Shown here in pieces: positions 13,493-25,639 of a stretch of 64,000 bases of DNA (its first letter is position 1; each line of letters starts with the position of its first letter). The stretch covers positions 8,429,543 through 8,493,542 of the forward strand of contig CM058234.1 of the NCBI GenBank assembly GCA_030180135.1. The letters are read 5' to 3'. The stretch is from Orychophragmus violaceus (taxonomy: Eukaryota > Streptophyta > Magnoliopsida > Brassicales > Brassicaceae). The notes beneath the pieces were generated by a model. That model made no database searches, had not been told where the DNA came from, and saw nothing but the letters and a program-made list of their open reading frames with translations. The translations under genes and the position numbers were made by a program.

Positions 13493-14424
13493 TCGCGATG
13501 TTCGTTACATCTTGAGAACCTTATATAGTTTATATATATGAATCTCATGAAAACGATTTATCCCTAACGCATGAATGTTTATATGTATTATCATATTTCT
13601 TCTATATATTCGCATCGGTCCAACAAGAAAGGCAAAAAAAAAGGAGTGATGATGATGCTCCGTTTGGTACGTTATACGTACGTGGTCCACATTGCATTTG
13701 TATAATATTTAATGATGATAGGAAACGAACGCTCATACATCGATAGATCGAGTGGCGTTTTAGTTATATGAATTGTCACCTTCAAAATCATTATAAGCTT
13801 TCTCGAAAATTAACTATCATCTTTGTTTCCATTTGCTTACAAGTTTTGATCTGTTCTAAGTCAAGTCGATTGTCTAGTCCCCTAGACAACCAAGACCATT
13901 TGAACGTTTTGATTTTAGCTGAATCGATTAAAAATGGATCAACAGACCATCAACGATTTTGGGTCTAAACCTCTGAGTATATATATATAGTAACCTTTTT
14001 ATATGATAATGCTAAACAGTGGGGGAAATATACTAAATAATAAACTATTGTCACATTTTTAATCTTCATATTACAGAAAAATAATAAGAGAAAACATTTA
14101 TCCGATTAATTTCCAGTTCCACCAAATTTCATTAACAAAGGTCCATGGAGTTCTCATGAATATATGGATTTGTAAAAGACATTAGAGAATCTTATTTTAG
14201 TTTCTTTATCTTGATCTCTAAGCTTATGAGATTTTAATCGGACGATATAATATCAAAAGTGTTTCAACAAGCCTTTTGTGTATTTGAACATAAAATTTGA
14301 TTATAAAAACAAAGATTCTCATTTAATTATTTTTATACATTAAGCGTCCACAGCACAACACAACAAATACCAAACATGAAACTAGTAAAACAAAGAAACG
14401 TTTTGGACAAGGGGGCGTTACTCT
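13493..14424. other. Intergenic DNA between the PEL-like and dirigent genes
   Basis: Probably holds the 3' UTRs of two convergent genes. No further gene, RNA or repeat is recognised; short frames here show no domain. Confidence 0.6.
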
Positions 14425-15360
14425 TCAAGCTTTGTAGTATGTAAGATAAATGCTGAAGTGGAGAATGGTATCACGACCATCAGTTACATGTTGGTTTTCC
14501 TGGTTGTGCAGAGTCTCCACGACAGCGTACCCTTTAGCATGCTCGAATTTTCCAGTCCCACCCACAAAAGCGATATGAGAGGCGTGAGAAGCGGTTCGGT
14601 GGACTCCAAAGAAGCTGATGGCATCATCGAGTGTGTCATTATGATCATGCTCTCCATGGAACAAAACAGTCAATGAAAGGGTCTGACTAGTTCCATCCAA
14701 AGAACTAGCTAGATAAAACCCTTGTGCTTTGCCAATAATCGCAGAGCCCAGCTCATGGCCCTCGGTGAGCTCATCATCTACCACAGTGATGGTGCCAAAC
14801 ATGAGCTGTTGGAGGGCAGCTGCAGGAGGGAGTTGACCTGCGGTTACAAAAGGAAGGTTGTTTGAGTTGAGGGATCCTTGGGAGTTACCGTTAGTGTTTT
14901 GGATGACGGTGTTGGCTTGAGAGCCACTTAGTCCTGTAAGGAGTGGAGCAGTGTTTGGGTTGATTATATTGTTAATATTGTTTGCGTTCACAAGAGGTAC
15001 ATCGTTATCTACTGGAAAAATGTTGTTGCTGGATTTAGAGAATGGTATTCCGTTAACCTCAGTTTGTGCTACTATCCCAGTGACCACACGTGCTGATGGG
15101 TGTGACCCGCCTAGCACGTCATGCATAAAGAATTCTAGGACTGGAACGTGTCTGCCGGTGGCTGGTACCGGGAGGGGAATTGGTATTGGAGTTGTTGTTG
15201 TGGCTGGTGGATTATCATCCTCCTGTTCCGGTATGGGAGGGATTTGGTTGTTGGGTACTAATTGCGGCTGAGTTTCGACCTCATCGAGAAGTCTAGCTGA
15301 GTAAACATTTGCGGCTATCAAAAGGAAAGTCAAGATTGTTAGGCTAAGAGCTTTAGCCAT
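14425..15360 (-). CDS. DIR24: Secreted dirigent protein, ESB1-like subgroup (311 aa)
   Basis: Single-exon frame of 311 residues with its own ATG and stop. Residues 1-22 form a signal peptide (MAKALSLTILTFLLIAANVYS). A Pro/Thr-rich linker (about 40-70) follows, then the dirigent motif LEFFMHDVLGGSHPSARVVTG and an Asn-rich insertion typical of the longer ESB1/DIR10-like subgroup. The dirigent beta-barrel continues from about residue 180 (FGTITVVDDELTEG) and ends with FVGGTGKFEHAKGYAV. Dirigent proteins guide stereoselective coupling of monolignol radicals in the apoplast, and ESB1 relatives help build the Casparian strip. By order and subgroup it is the likely ortholog of At3g55230; the DIR24 number is from memory. 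A TATA-like TATATAAAC on the minus strand lies about 70 bp upstream. Confidence 0.87.
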   Translation of the reverse strand: MAKALSLTILTFLLIAANVYSARLLDEVETQPQLVPNNQIPPIPEQEDDNPPATTTTPIPIPLPVPATGRHVPVLEFFMHDVLGGSHPSARVVTGIVAQTEVNGIPFSKSSNNIFPVDNDVPLVNANNINNIINPNTAPLLTGLSGSQANTVIQNTNGNSQGSLNSNNLPFVTAGQLPPAAALQQLMFGTITVVDDELTEGHELGSAIIGKAQGFYLASSLDGTSQTLSLTVLFHGEHDHNDTLDDAISFFGVHRTASHASHIAFVGGTGKFEHAKGYAVVETLHNQENQHVTDGRDTILHFSIYLTYYKA

Positions 15361-15749
15361 TGTTCTTCTTTGTTTTGGTTTTGGATTATTGTGTTTGTGT
15401 CTATTTTCTGTTGTCTAATGGATTTGTTTATATAGGAACCTTGGAATATATTGGGATCGATGATGGAGTGGAGTTGTTGTTGTCGTTCTTTCTTAATTGA
15501 TTTAGTTAAGGAATGGATTGTACAACTAAACCTCTAGTTTCATTTAAGTTATGATCAAATAATAATTTGCTATTTACTCCTTTATATTCTGCCATTTTTA
15601 TTCCTTTATGTTTCAAGCCCAGAGGCTATAGTAGAACCCTTCCCAGTACAGATTTTATGGCCCAAATAGAAAATTACGAGACTGAGCCCATCAAGGACCC
15701 AATCCAGCTAAAGGGGGAACTCAGAAATCGAGCTAAGGGAGGAAAATGA
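15361..15749. other. Promoter region of the dirigent gene and spacer
   Basis: The TATA-like motif lies at about 15426-15434 on the minus strand. I see nothing else definite before the LINE remnant. Confidence 0.45.
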
Positions 15750-16650
15750 TCGGAGCTCAATCAGGCGCATGCAGAGGAAGATTGAGTCCGATATCAATCC
15801 TTCCGAAATGAGGAACCAGTTGAATCAGCGGAGTGAAGTCGTTGCAGTATCGCCAGAGAACTAAAGAGCCATCATCGCAGACGATCCCACCGGGTTTGTA
15901 GAACGGAAACTTAGAATTCTCTCCTTCACTTGCCTACGGAGCAGAGAAGAGAGGACACCCTCAGAACGGAAAGTATTATGGTGCAACCTGCTGTTTCTCT
16001 CAAGCCAAGTCCAGTAAAAAAAGTAATCGCCTGTTGTATTTGTTGCCGCGAAGCGATTGCATCTGCAATAGGGAATTTTGCCATCATCTCTGAGCATTAA
16101 ATCTTAGCCTCTGCGCCAATGATGACCAAATAGACCAGGCGTATGGACAGTCGAAGAAGATGTGGTCTCTTGATTCACCCGGGAATGAACAAAGAAGACA
16201 AGAGGCATCTGAAGTTAGCCCCTAGCTGAGCAATCGATCGATTCAAGGTTACTAGCCACGCGAGGAAGCTGTGTTTAGGTATAGATCCGTCACTCCAGAT
16301 TGCAGTAGCCCAAGGTACAGTCTCAACTTCTCCACATAGTTTGTTATAAACCTGGCCAACCGAGAATTTTACATAGTACTTACCATCAATTTTCCACAAG
16401 TAATGATCCTCTGTTGTTGTTAGGTTGACAGTCGTAAGGAAAGCATGGACAGAGCCAATTGACCACACTCCATTCCGACACAGACTAGCAAGCGAAGCAT
16501 TGCTCTCAATTCCTAGTCTCGTCCTTTTCGCAGATAGGTATTGACTAATCTGTCCATAAGGGGACCAGTGATCAGTCCAAAAACGACAGCTCTCTCCATT
16601 TCCAATCTGCAGTTTGATCCAGGTATAGACCTCTCCCCTTAGATTGGTAA
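15750..16650 (-). pseudogene. LINE fragment with zf-RVT domain, broken
   Basis: On the minus strand a frame at 16468-16175 encodes a stretch like KIDGKYYVKFSVGQVYNKLC followed by WSDGSIPKHSFLAWLVTLNR. This is the reverse-transcriptase zinc-binding (zf-RVT) signature at the C-terminal end of plant LINE ORF2 proteins. Similar coding continues to about 15860 in other frames with stops (SRDHIFFDCPYAWSIWSSLA). The reverse transcriptase core and endonuclease are absent, so this is a 5'-truncated, frame-damaged copy. I found no clear poly(A) tail or target duplication, so the ends are approximate. Confidence 0.75.
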
Positions 16651-17111
16651 CCTACTTAGAGGAAAATAATAATAAGGGTGAATTTGAAATTCCTCAACAT
16701 TTACACCATTTAAGAGGAAGATAATTTTAAAATTCAGACATGTTTTTTCTTATTCATTCCTTCAAATTCATTTCTTTAGAGGAAATATAGAACACACTTT
16801 TTCTCATCAAAATTGAAAAGGAACAATAAGGAATTTTTTTTTTGTTGAAATTCTTTTTAGATATTAAATAATTTTAAAGTATTATTTTGATAATTTAAAT
16901 TATTGTTTTAATTATATTTACAACTTATATAAAATTATTTTGAAAAAATATATTTCAAATTTAATTATTTGTACTAATTTTAAGAAAACATTAATCTAAT
17001 ACTCACATGTTTAGAAAAAAAAATCATCTTTCAATTTTTTATTCATTTTTCTTGTTCATGAAAATGGTCACCAATTGGACCCGTGATTTCTATATGGCTA
17101 AAAATTACATT

Positions 17112-17142
17112 TGGGCCGGTTATGTTCCGGAAAAGGGGCCCA
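17112..17142. promoter_or_regulatory. Site II elements upstream of SAP130
   Basis: TGGGCC at 17112-17117 and GGCCCA at 17137-17142. Such site II motifs are bound by TCP factors and often pair with telo-boxes in promoters of plant ribosomal and splicing genes. Confidence 0.5.
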
Positions 17143-17218
17143 TTAATGAATCTCCATCGTTCGGAACATCACTCTACTGGTCGAGAGCTACGAGCGTTTG
17201 CGATAACAGTTATCTAAT

Positions 17219-17369
17219 CTAGGGTTTATTCAGTTGCTTCATCGTCACAACCGGCTAGAATCTAAAAGCCTCAGCTTCTTCTTCTACATCCTTGTTTATT
17301 CTATCATCCTTTCTCAGCTAAGCAATCCTGAAGCCCTTGTTACAGTTTCTCCTCTTTTCTTAAACCCTA
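17219..17369. promoter_or_regulatory. Telo-box motifs in the SAP130 promoter or 5' UTR
   Basis: TAGGGTTTA at about 17220-17228 and AAACCCTA at 17362-17369, the latter about 45 bp before the ATG. Telo-boxes near the transcription start are typical of plant housekeeping genes and are bound by TRB and Pur-alpha-type proteins. Confidence 0.5.
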
Positions 17370-17412
17370 GCCGTTCCTACTCTTGTAAGACTTGCTTGCT
17401 TGCTTCTGTAGG

Positions 17413-20400
17413 ATGTATCTGTACAGCCTTACTCTGCAGCAGGCGACCGGAATCACCTGCGCAATCAACGGGAACTTCTCCGGCGGGAAGACACAGGAGA
17501 TTGCAGTTGCTCGCGGGAAGATTCTGGATCTACTCCGGGCAGACGAGAACGGTAAGATCCAGACAATTCACTCTGTGGAAGTATTCGGTGCTATTAGATC
17601 TCTAGCTCAGTTTAGGTTGACTGGTGCACAGAAGGACTATATTGTGGTTGGCTCAGATTCGGGTAGGATTGTGATATTAGAGTACAACAAGGAGAAGAAT
17701 GTGTTCGATAAAGTTCATCAGGAGACGTTTGGGAAGTCTGGTTGCAGAAGAATCGTGCCTGGCCAGTACTTGGCTGTTGATCCTAAAGGTAGAGCAGTGA
17801 TGGTAGGAGCTTGCGAGAAACAGAAGCTGGTGTATGTATTGAACAGAGATACTGCTGCTAGGTTAACCATTTCTTCTCCATTGGAGGCTCACAAGTCTCA
17901 TACCATTTGCTATTCTGTCTGCGGTGTGGATTGTGGCTTCGATAACCCCATATTTGCAGCTATTGAGCTTGATTACTCCGAGGCAGATCAGGACCCAACT
18001 GGTCAGGCTGCTAGTGAGGCTCAGAAGCATTTGACTTTTTATGAGCTCGATCTGGGGCTTAACCATGTCTCTAGAAAATGGTCAGAACCGGTTGACAATG
18101 GTGCTAATATGCTTGTTACTGTCCCTGGAGGAGCTGATGGACCGAGTGGAGTTTTGGTTTGTGCTGAGAATTTTGTTATTTATAAGAATCAGGGTCATCC
18201 GGATGTTAGAGCCGTGATTCCTAGAAGAGCTGATTTACCTGCTGAAAGAGGAGTCTTGGTGGTTTCTGCTGCTATGCACAAGCAGAAAACAATGTTCTTC
18301 TTTCTTCTTCAGACTGAGTATGGCGATGTTTTTAAGGTTACTTTGGATCATGATGGAGATCATGTATCCGAGTTGAAGATCAAATATTTTGACACAATTC
18401 CTGTCGCTGCATCCATATGTGTGTTGAAGCTCGGGTTTCTTTTCTCAGCTTCAGAATTTGGCAACCATGGTTTGTATCAGTTTCAGGCGATAGGGGAGGA
18501 ACCTGATGTGGAGTCTTCATCCTCTAATCTGATGGAGACTGAAGAGGGGTTTCAGCCTGTATTTTTCCAGCCAAGACGACTTAAGAACCTTGTTAGGATC
18601 GACCAAGTCGAGAGTCTGATGCCGCTCATGGACATGAAAATCCTAAATCTTTTTGAGGAAGAAACGCCTCAGATCTTTTCACTCTGCGGTCGGGGTCCAC
18701 GATCCTCTCTAAGGATACTGAGACCTGGTTTGGCCATCAGCGAAATGGCCGTCTCTCAGCTTCCGGGTCAGCCAAGTGCGGTGTGGACTGTGAAGAAGAA
18801 TGTGAGTGATGAGTTTGATGCGTATATCGTTGTCTCTTTCACCAATGCTACTCTGGTTCTTTCAATTGGTGAAACAGTTGAAGAAGTTAATGACAGTGGG
18901 TTTCTTGATACTACCCCTTCCCTGGCCGTCTCGCTGATCGGTGATGATTCACTCATGCAAGTCCATCCCAATGGTATCCGCCACATAAGGGAAGATGGGC
19001 GCATTAATGAATGGAGGACTCCTGGCAAGAGGTCGATTGTTAAAGTTGGGTATAATCGGCTTCAAGTGGTCATTGCGTTGAGTGGGGGAGAGCTAATATA
19101 TTTTGAGGCAGATATGACTGGTCAGCTTATGGAGGTGGAGAAACATGAAATGTCTGGAGATGTGGCCTGTCTGGACATTGCGCCTGTTCCTGAAGGAAGG
19201 CAAAGATCTCGCTTTCTTGCTGTGGGATCTTATGATAATACTGTGCGCATTCTATCTCTGGACCCCGATGACTGTCTGCAGATTCTCAGCGTGCAGAGTG
19301 TCTCTTCCGCTCCAGAGTCTCTGCTGTTCCTCGAAGTTCAAGCATCAATTGGTGGAGATGATGGTGCCGATCACCCGGCGAGTCTCTTCCTTAACTCGGG
19401 GCTGCAGAACGGTGTTCTTTTCAGAACAGTGGTTGATATGGTGACTGGCCAACTTTCTGATTCTCGTTCTCGGTTCTTAGGGCTGAAGCCACCCAAGTTA
19501 TTCTCCATTGATGTGAGAGGCCGGTCTGCGATGCTGTGTTTGTCTAGTCGACCTTGGCTTGGATATATTCATCGGGGACACTTCCACTTGACGCCTCTCT
19601 CTTACGAGACTTTGGAATTTGCTGCCCCTTTTTCATCTGATCAGTGTGCTGAAGGTGTTGTCTCTGTTGCCGGGGATGCTCTCAGAATTTTCATGTTTGA
19701 TCGCCTTGGGGAAACGTTCAACGAAACCGTGGTTCCTCTGAGGTACACGCCAAGAAAGTTTGTTGTCCACCCCAAGCGGAAGCTGTTGGTTATCATTGAG
19801 AGTGACCAGGGAGCATTCACTGCAGAAGAGCGTGAAGCGGCAAGAAAAGAATGCTTCGAGGCCGGTGGAACTGGAGAAAATGGTAATGGCAGTGCAGATC
19901 AGATGGAGAATGGCGCGGACGATGATGATAAGGAAGACCCGCTCTCTGATGAGCAGTATGGTTACCCGAAAGCAGAGTCAGAAAAGTGGGTTTCTTGCAT
20001 CAGAGTTGTTGACCCTAAGACAGTTGCTACAACTTGTCTACTGGAACTTCAGGACAACGAGGCTGCTTACAGTGTATGCACGGTGAATTTCCATGATAAA
20101 GAGTATGGTACTTTGCTGGCTGTTGGCACTGTTAAAGGGATGCAGTTCTGGCCCAAAAAGAATCTAGTCGCTGGGTTCATACATATTTACAGGTTTGTGG
20201 AGGAAGGGAGATCTCTTGAGCTTCTTCATAAGACACAAGTAGAAGGTGTTCCTCTTGCACTATGCCAGTTCCAGGGAAGACTGCTGGCAGGAATCGGACC
20301 TGTCCTCAGATTGTATGATTTGGGGAAAAAGAGACTGCTTAGGAAATGTGAAAACAAGCTCTTTCCAAACACCATTATCTCTATCCAAACATACCGTGAC

Positions 20401-21401
20401 CGTATATACGTTGGTGACATTCAAGAGGTGAGTGCTCATTCCCTTTTTCATATTTGGTTCTTGAAGTTGTATAGTTGACTAAACTATAAGCGCCTTCTTT
20501 TTGTTGTTGTTGTGTGCTACTTGAATTCTCTGGAATTTTGCGATTACCAGCACATTTGGTTCTTGAAGTAGCATACTTATGTTGTCGGCTAATCTATAAG
20601 CGCTTGTTGTTGTGTGGTGCAGTCATACTTATGTTATTGACTAATCTATAAGCGCTTGTTGTTGTGTGCTGCAGTCATTCCATTACTGCAAGTACAGGCG
20701 CGATGAGAATCAGCTATACATATTTGCAGATGACTGCGTGCCGAGATGGCTGACAGCATCACACCATGTGGATTTCGACACCATGGCAGGTGCAGATAAG
20801 TTTGGGAACATCTACTTTGTGCGGTTGCCACAGGATGTGTCGGAGGAGATAGAAGAAGACCCGACAGGCGGGAAGATCAAGTGGGAGCAAGGAAAGCTGA
20901 ATGGAGCACCAAACAAAGTGGACGAGATAGTCCAGTTCCATGTCGGGGACGTTGTGACCTGCTTGCAGAAAGCTTCAATGATCCCGGGTGGATCGGAATC
21001 GATCATGTATGGAACAGTGATGGGTAGCATTGGAGCATTGCATGCATTCACATCACGTGATGATGTGGATTTCTTCTCTCATCTGGAGATGCACATGAGG
21101 CAGGAGTATCCTCCTCTCTGTGGCAGGGACCATATGGCGTACAGATCTGCCTATTTTCCAGTCAAGGTGCGTCGTATAAACCCAATTTTCTCCTCCATTT
21201 CATCGTATCATATCATAGATAGCTCTCTTGATTTTATGTTTTTGTTGCTGCATCTGTTAACAGGATGTGATAGATGGAGATCTGTGTGAGCAGTTTCCGA
21301 CACTTCCAATAGATTTGCAGAGGAAGATAGCAGACGAGTTGGATAGAACACCTGCAGAGATTCTCAAGAAGCTTGAAGATGCTAGGAACAAGATCATTTA
21401 A
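17413..21401 (+). CDS. SAP130: Splicing factor 3B subunit 3 (SF3B3/SAP130), 1214 aa
   Basis: Three exons, 17413-20427, 20675-21166 and 21264-21401, with GT..AG introns of 247 and 97 bp, give 1214 residues, the length expected for the Arabidopsis proteins. The start is MYLYSLTLQQATGITCAING and the end is ILKKLEDARNKII. The N-terminal part is the MMS1/CPSF-A-type WD-like beta-propeller region; the C-terminal part (about residue 860 on) is the CPSF-A domain, preceded by an acidic loop (ADDDDKEDPLSDEQYG). The protein is a core component of the SF3b complex in U2 snRNP, helping branch-point recognition in the nucleus, and is also reported in SAGA-type complexes. Intron 1 carries a tandem duplication with a decoy acceptor. 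A. thaliana has two copies (At3g55200, At3g55220); only one is here. Confidence 0.96.
20457..20674 (+). repeat. Tandem repeat in SAP130 intron 1 that duplicates the 3' splice site
   Basis: A unit of about 50 bp containing CTAATCTATAAGCGCTTGTT and a following TGCAG occurs nearly perfectly at about 20588-20622 and 20640-20674, with a third, more diverged copy from 20457. Both better copies end in an AG acceptor followed by TCAT. Confidence 0.85.
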
Positions 21402-21847
21402 TCAGGCTCTTTTTCTTTCTTTGTATGATGTTCATATGATTGGAAAATTTCCTGTTAAATGTTTTGTTTGAATTACTGAGTTTGCATCTTCGTTAAGAAT
21501 AACACATAATTTTATGTTTTTAAGTTAAAGGTTGTACTACGAGCCTCCTAGCTCGATCAAGAGAGTGGAGTTCACAACGAAGGAGGTTCATTAATGGACC
21601 CATTAGGATTATATTTGCAGTGGGCCCAAAGTGGGCTGGAGGTTTCAAACGGGCTAAACCCAAAGCCGACTTAAATAAAAATATGAATATTATTAGTTTT
21701 TCATCTTAAATCAAGATGCTTGTTTGTCCATTCAAATGTGCGACTCTCATATTACACCAAACAATCTCTCATATCATCCTTTTTTTTCTTCTCTAAAAAA
21801 TGTTGCACTTAAAGCAAAGAAGAAAGACTTAGTTATATGAGCAAATA
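21402..21847. other. Spacer between SAP130 and hydrolase A
   Basis: Convergent 3' ends. It contains the SAP130 3' UTR and AT-rich DNA with a few TGGGCC/GGGCC words; no gene is seen. Confidence 0.6.
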
Positions 21848-24409
21848 TCACATTTTAGATTTTACTACATTGGTGTTATTAGCCTTCACATGAAGAGTAG
21901 TGAGTCTTGTCTCCATCCATTGGACAATGTCATTGAAAACAATCTGTGAATTCTCCAAAGGCTCCCCGAAAAGAAGGCTATGCCACATTTCAGGATACAA
22001 CTTCAAAGTCTTGTCATTAGACGAAGCCACCTCGTATAGCAGTTTGCTAGCTTCTTTATCCGTCACTTTATCTTCTTCTCCATGTAATACTATGAACGGC
22101 ATTGTCACCTATCTCACACGCATATATCACAAAATCAGTTGACTTACATAATTAAGACATCAATTGTTTTTTTTTTTTTTTTTCTCGAGCTTGTTAATTT
22201 GTTATTACGTTTATAGTATGTTTAATTTGTAAACCAAAGAAACTACAATTAACTATATACTAGACAGATTGTAAATAGGGAAACTATGTTTGTCTTTGTG
22301 TTTGCACTCGCACTACACAGAAAAGACGGCATAACCGACCAAAACCGTTGATAATCCGTAAGATTAAACCGACGGATGCCCGACAAGAAACGTCCGTTGG
22401 TATAGAAATCCATCAAGAATTCATCGATAATTTTTCAAAAGTTATTGACGAAAAAATTAACCGACATATTATGGGTGAACAAATTAACCAACAGATTATC
22501 AACAAATATTTATGTTGAGAATGTTGTCGATAAATCATCGGTAAACCATTTTGTCGGCAACATGTTAGTAAAAACCGACGAACTACCAATAAATTACAAA
22601 TGGATTAATTTTATCGTTTTTCTCGTTTGGAAAACGTATGTTTTTATCAACGGATAAAGTTTTGTCGGAAATTCTATCCGTATTAATGTGCATGTTTTTT
22701 TTGTAGTGTTAATAAAGAATTTGTGTGAAACATGGAATTAGTTGATTGCTTTATAAAATGTATAATTTGTATTAAGATAATTTCACATATAAAAAACAAA
22801 CTGACAAAAGTATATTACCTCATGCAACCGATTCTCTAGATCAATGCTTACTCTATAAAGCTCGCTCATCGTCTTTATACGAGGCCTCCCATTATAGCAA
22901 TTTGGATTCTCTCTTATCTGTTTTTATTTTATTTTATTAACGTCAGTGAATAAGCATCCAGTAGCCGATATTTATAGTGAAAAGGAACGTAGAGTATGTA
23001 CCTCTTGTCTCTTTTGAGGCAGTTTAATCGCGAGATTGATGATATCAGGTCTCGCAAGTACCGACTTCCATGATGGGATAATATGTGTGACCACTTTCAA
23101 CAGAGATATAACCATTTGTGGTGGTTTCATCTCTTCAGCAATCTGTCGTTCATCATATTTGTAATGATACAAGATTATGATTCTTAGAATATATATAAGA
23201 AGTGTTTGCCCAAAATATATATATATATAAGAAGTGATTATGAAGTAATGTGATATATGTGAATGTGTTTACCTTACACATAGGAGCAATAAGGATTCCT
23301 CCATCCCAAAACTCTGGTTTCTTGCGGTGCAAGAGAAGAACTACGGCTCCTCCCATTGACTCTCCCATCAAAAATTTCTTCTTATTTGTGTTGTCTCCCA
23401 TTTCTGCCGTGCACAACAAACAAAATCCTGATGAAGCGAGTTACAACCCTAAATAATTTCAACAAAAAAAAATATTTTGTTAATTTGTTTTTCTCCTAAA
23501 GAAGCTTTTGGATATGTTTAAATCAAAATCTCTATTTTGTTTTTAAAAAATTACCACAAATATTTTTTTATCAACACCACATAAATATATGTTTACTATA
23601 GATTTGCAATGAAATTCAAATAATTTAAGACAATTCTGAAAATCTATATAAGACATTCAACTCAAGCTGCAAATGTAAACGTCAAATAAAATAGAAGATA
23701 TTTAATTTTTGTTTGTTTACACTTTCCAAACATATATTATAAAAACAAAACTGAAATATTTAATATTGTAAAATACGATATTTTCTCATGTAAATGCAAA
23801 CGTTACCGCAGATAATGAACCTGAAACAATGCATGCTCATATGTAATGTTTATAACATTCAAGAGTGTCAACCTGTAATCGTGAGGTCAAGAAAGAAGAG
23901 ATGAAGTTGATACAAAAAGAAGAGATGGACCAGATATTTTGTAGAAATGTGATGAGACATCATCGATGAGAATATCGAAGTCATCAATGTAGCCAAAGAG
24001 GCCGCCTGATCTTCCGTGTCCTTCATACTCAATTCCATACACACCAAAACCTTCTTTTGCAAACTTAGATGCAACCTCTGCAACGTAAAAAATTTCACAT
24101 TTCACCTCGTTGTTCCTCATTCTATTCAATGGATACATATGTATCGATACCTTTAAAGGTGGTGCTACAATCTATTGCGTAGCCATGACAAAAGAAAATG
24201 AGAGCTCTTGGTTCTTGATTTATTGGAAACCATTTGCACGTTAGGAGTTGCATTCCCCGTGAATTCTTGATGAATTCCTTAAATCAATTAAGAATCTCAT
24301 GATCATTGACTTGTTTATTTTATGGATGGTAATGAAAACAATGAATAAATCTTCAAATCGAGTAATGAAATTTTACCTCTGTATACCCGACTTGTCCATC
24401 AATATGAGC
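21848..24409 (-). CDS. MAGL11: Monoacylglycerol-lipase-like alpha/beta hydrolase A
   Basis: Seven supported exons on the minus strand: 24409-24377, 24277-24151, 24077-23931, 23403-23273, 23142-23002, 22917-22819 and 22108-21848. Splice phases match throughout and give about 312 residues; the exon with the initiator ATG was not found with confidence and should lie near 24430-24630. Key motifs are FCHGYAID (oxyanion hole), MGESMGGA (nucleophile Ser), HGEEDKVTD (acid) and MWHSLL (catalytic His). These mark a serine hydrolase of the plant MAGL family, which releases glycerol and fatty acid from monoacylglycerol or related lipids. By position it should be the ortholog of At3g55190. The last intron is enlarged by a CACTA-like MITE. 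Confidence 0.85.
22311..22708. mobile_element. CACTA-like MITE in the last intron of hydrolase A
   Basis: The segment starts CACTACACAGAAAA and ends TTTTTTTTGTAGTG, the inverted CACTA-type terminus. It is filled with CCGAC/GTCGG words in both directions, like the subterminal repeats of CACTA elements. It is 398 bp without coding capacity. The expected 3-bp target duplication is not evident (TCG versus TTA), so one end may be off or decayed. Confidence 0.7.
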
Positions 24410-24844
24410 CTGTAAGTGATAAAAGTCAAATTCACCTGTATATCTAATCTAAAAGCCAGAGAAAAGGATAAAATCTAACCATATTTGATCCCAGAAAATG
24501 AAGTGAGAGACTAGCAACAAAACATAACAGAATATAGGGTTAGGTTGTTGTTTCTTGTGGAAGAAGAAATGTTTCAAAAAGGGTTGAATGAGACAACAGT
24601 CATATCCCTTTTCTTCGCTCACAAGAACCATTACTATTATTTTAGGGGTGGTCTAAATTTAGCAATTTCACAACACCAAAAGTAAGCACTAATTACGGAA
24701 TAAGTTTTTTTTTTATATCTTTTTTCTTAAACGGCATTATAATGAAGTTGTAACTTCATAAAAAATAATGCACAATTAATTCTACTAACAAGAAGGTTGG
24801 TTACTTTCCTACAAAAAAAACATTTGTACAACAAAACCACAAAA

Positions 24845-25535
24845 TTTTGTTTTCTCGCTAAAAACATGATTTCGCATTTTCCACCGAAAACATGATTCCA
24901 CGTTTTTCCGTCAAAAACGTGATTCCGCATTTTTCCACCAAAAACGCGATTCCGCATTTTCACGCCAAAAACGCGATTCCGCATTTTCCTGCCAAAAACA
25001 CGATTCCACGTTTTTCCGCCAAAAACATGATTTTGGGTTTCCTCGCCAAAAAACGTGATTCCGCGTTTCCCCGTCAAAAATGTGATTCCGTTGTTTCCAG
25101 TCAAAAACGTGATTTCGCGTTTTCCCATCAAAAACATGATTCCGAGTTTTCCCGCCAAAAACGTGATTCCATGTTTTTCCGTAAAGAACGCTATTCAGAA
25201 TTTTTCTGCCAAAAACGCGATTCAACACTTTCCCGCTAAAAACATGATTACACGTTTCCCCGCCAAAACACGATTCCGCTTTTTCCCACCAAAAATGTGG
25301 TTATGCGTTTTTCCGCCAAAAACATGATTATGTGTTTTCTTGCCAAATACATGATTCCGTGTTTTTCCGAAAAATGTGATTTCGCGTTTTCTCATCCAAA
25401 ACGTGATTCCGTGTTTTACGTCAAAAACGTGATTTCGCGTTTTTCCACCAAAAACATGATTCCGTATTTTTCCGTATTCCGCGTTTCCCGTAAAAATGTG
25501 ATTCCGTGTTTTTCCGTAAAAATGTGATTTTTCGG
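24845..25535. repeat. Minisatellite, about 25 units of 27-30 bp
   Basis: The plus-strand unit approximates CCAAAAACGTGATTCCGCG followed by TTTTTCC, repeated with point and length variation. Most units contain AAAAACG and CGTTTTT, so each can fold into a small hairpin. Because many units are 27 or 30 bp, several frames stay open on both strands (the NHVFGGK-type and KNVIPHF-type frames). I regard these as by-products, since no start context or homology supports a gene. Confidence 0.92.
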
Positions 25536-25639
25536 TTTTACTTAAATTTTTTAAATTAACCTTGTTTTTAACCATTTGTATTTTTAGATAAATAAGTTAT
25601 TAATGTTATATTTTGATATTAAATATAAATTTAAAATAT

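Noticed and set aside
17234..17605. Frame overlapping the SAP130 start
   Set aside because: Alternative frame of the 5' UTR and first codons; the SAP130 frame is certain by homology.
22311..22708. Coding frame at 22445-22657
   Set aside because: It lies inside the CACTA-like MITE and consists of its subterminal repeats.
24449..24631. First exon of hydrolase A (frame beginning MVLVSEEKGYD)
   Set aside because: Plausible location, but I could not find a convincing splice donor joining it in phase, so it was not included in the gene model.
24845..25535. CRISPR-like array
   Set aside because: The units are contiguous, with no unique spacers, and the genome is a plant's.
24727..25575. Repetitive proteins of KNVIPHF / NHVFGGK type
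   Set aside because: Open frames on both strands follow from units of 27 or 30 bp; no start context, homology or splice plan.
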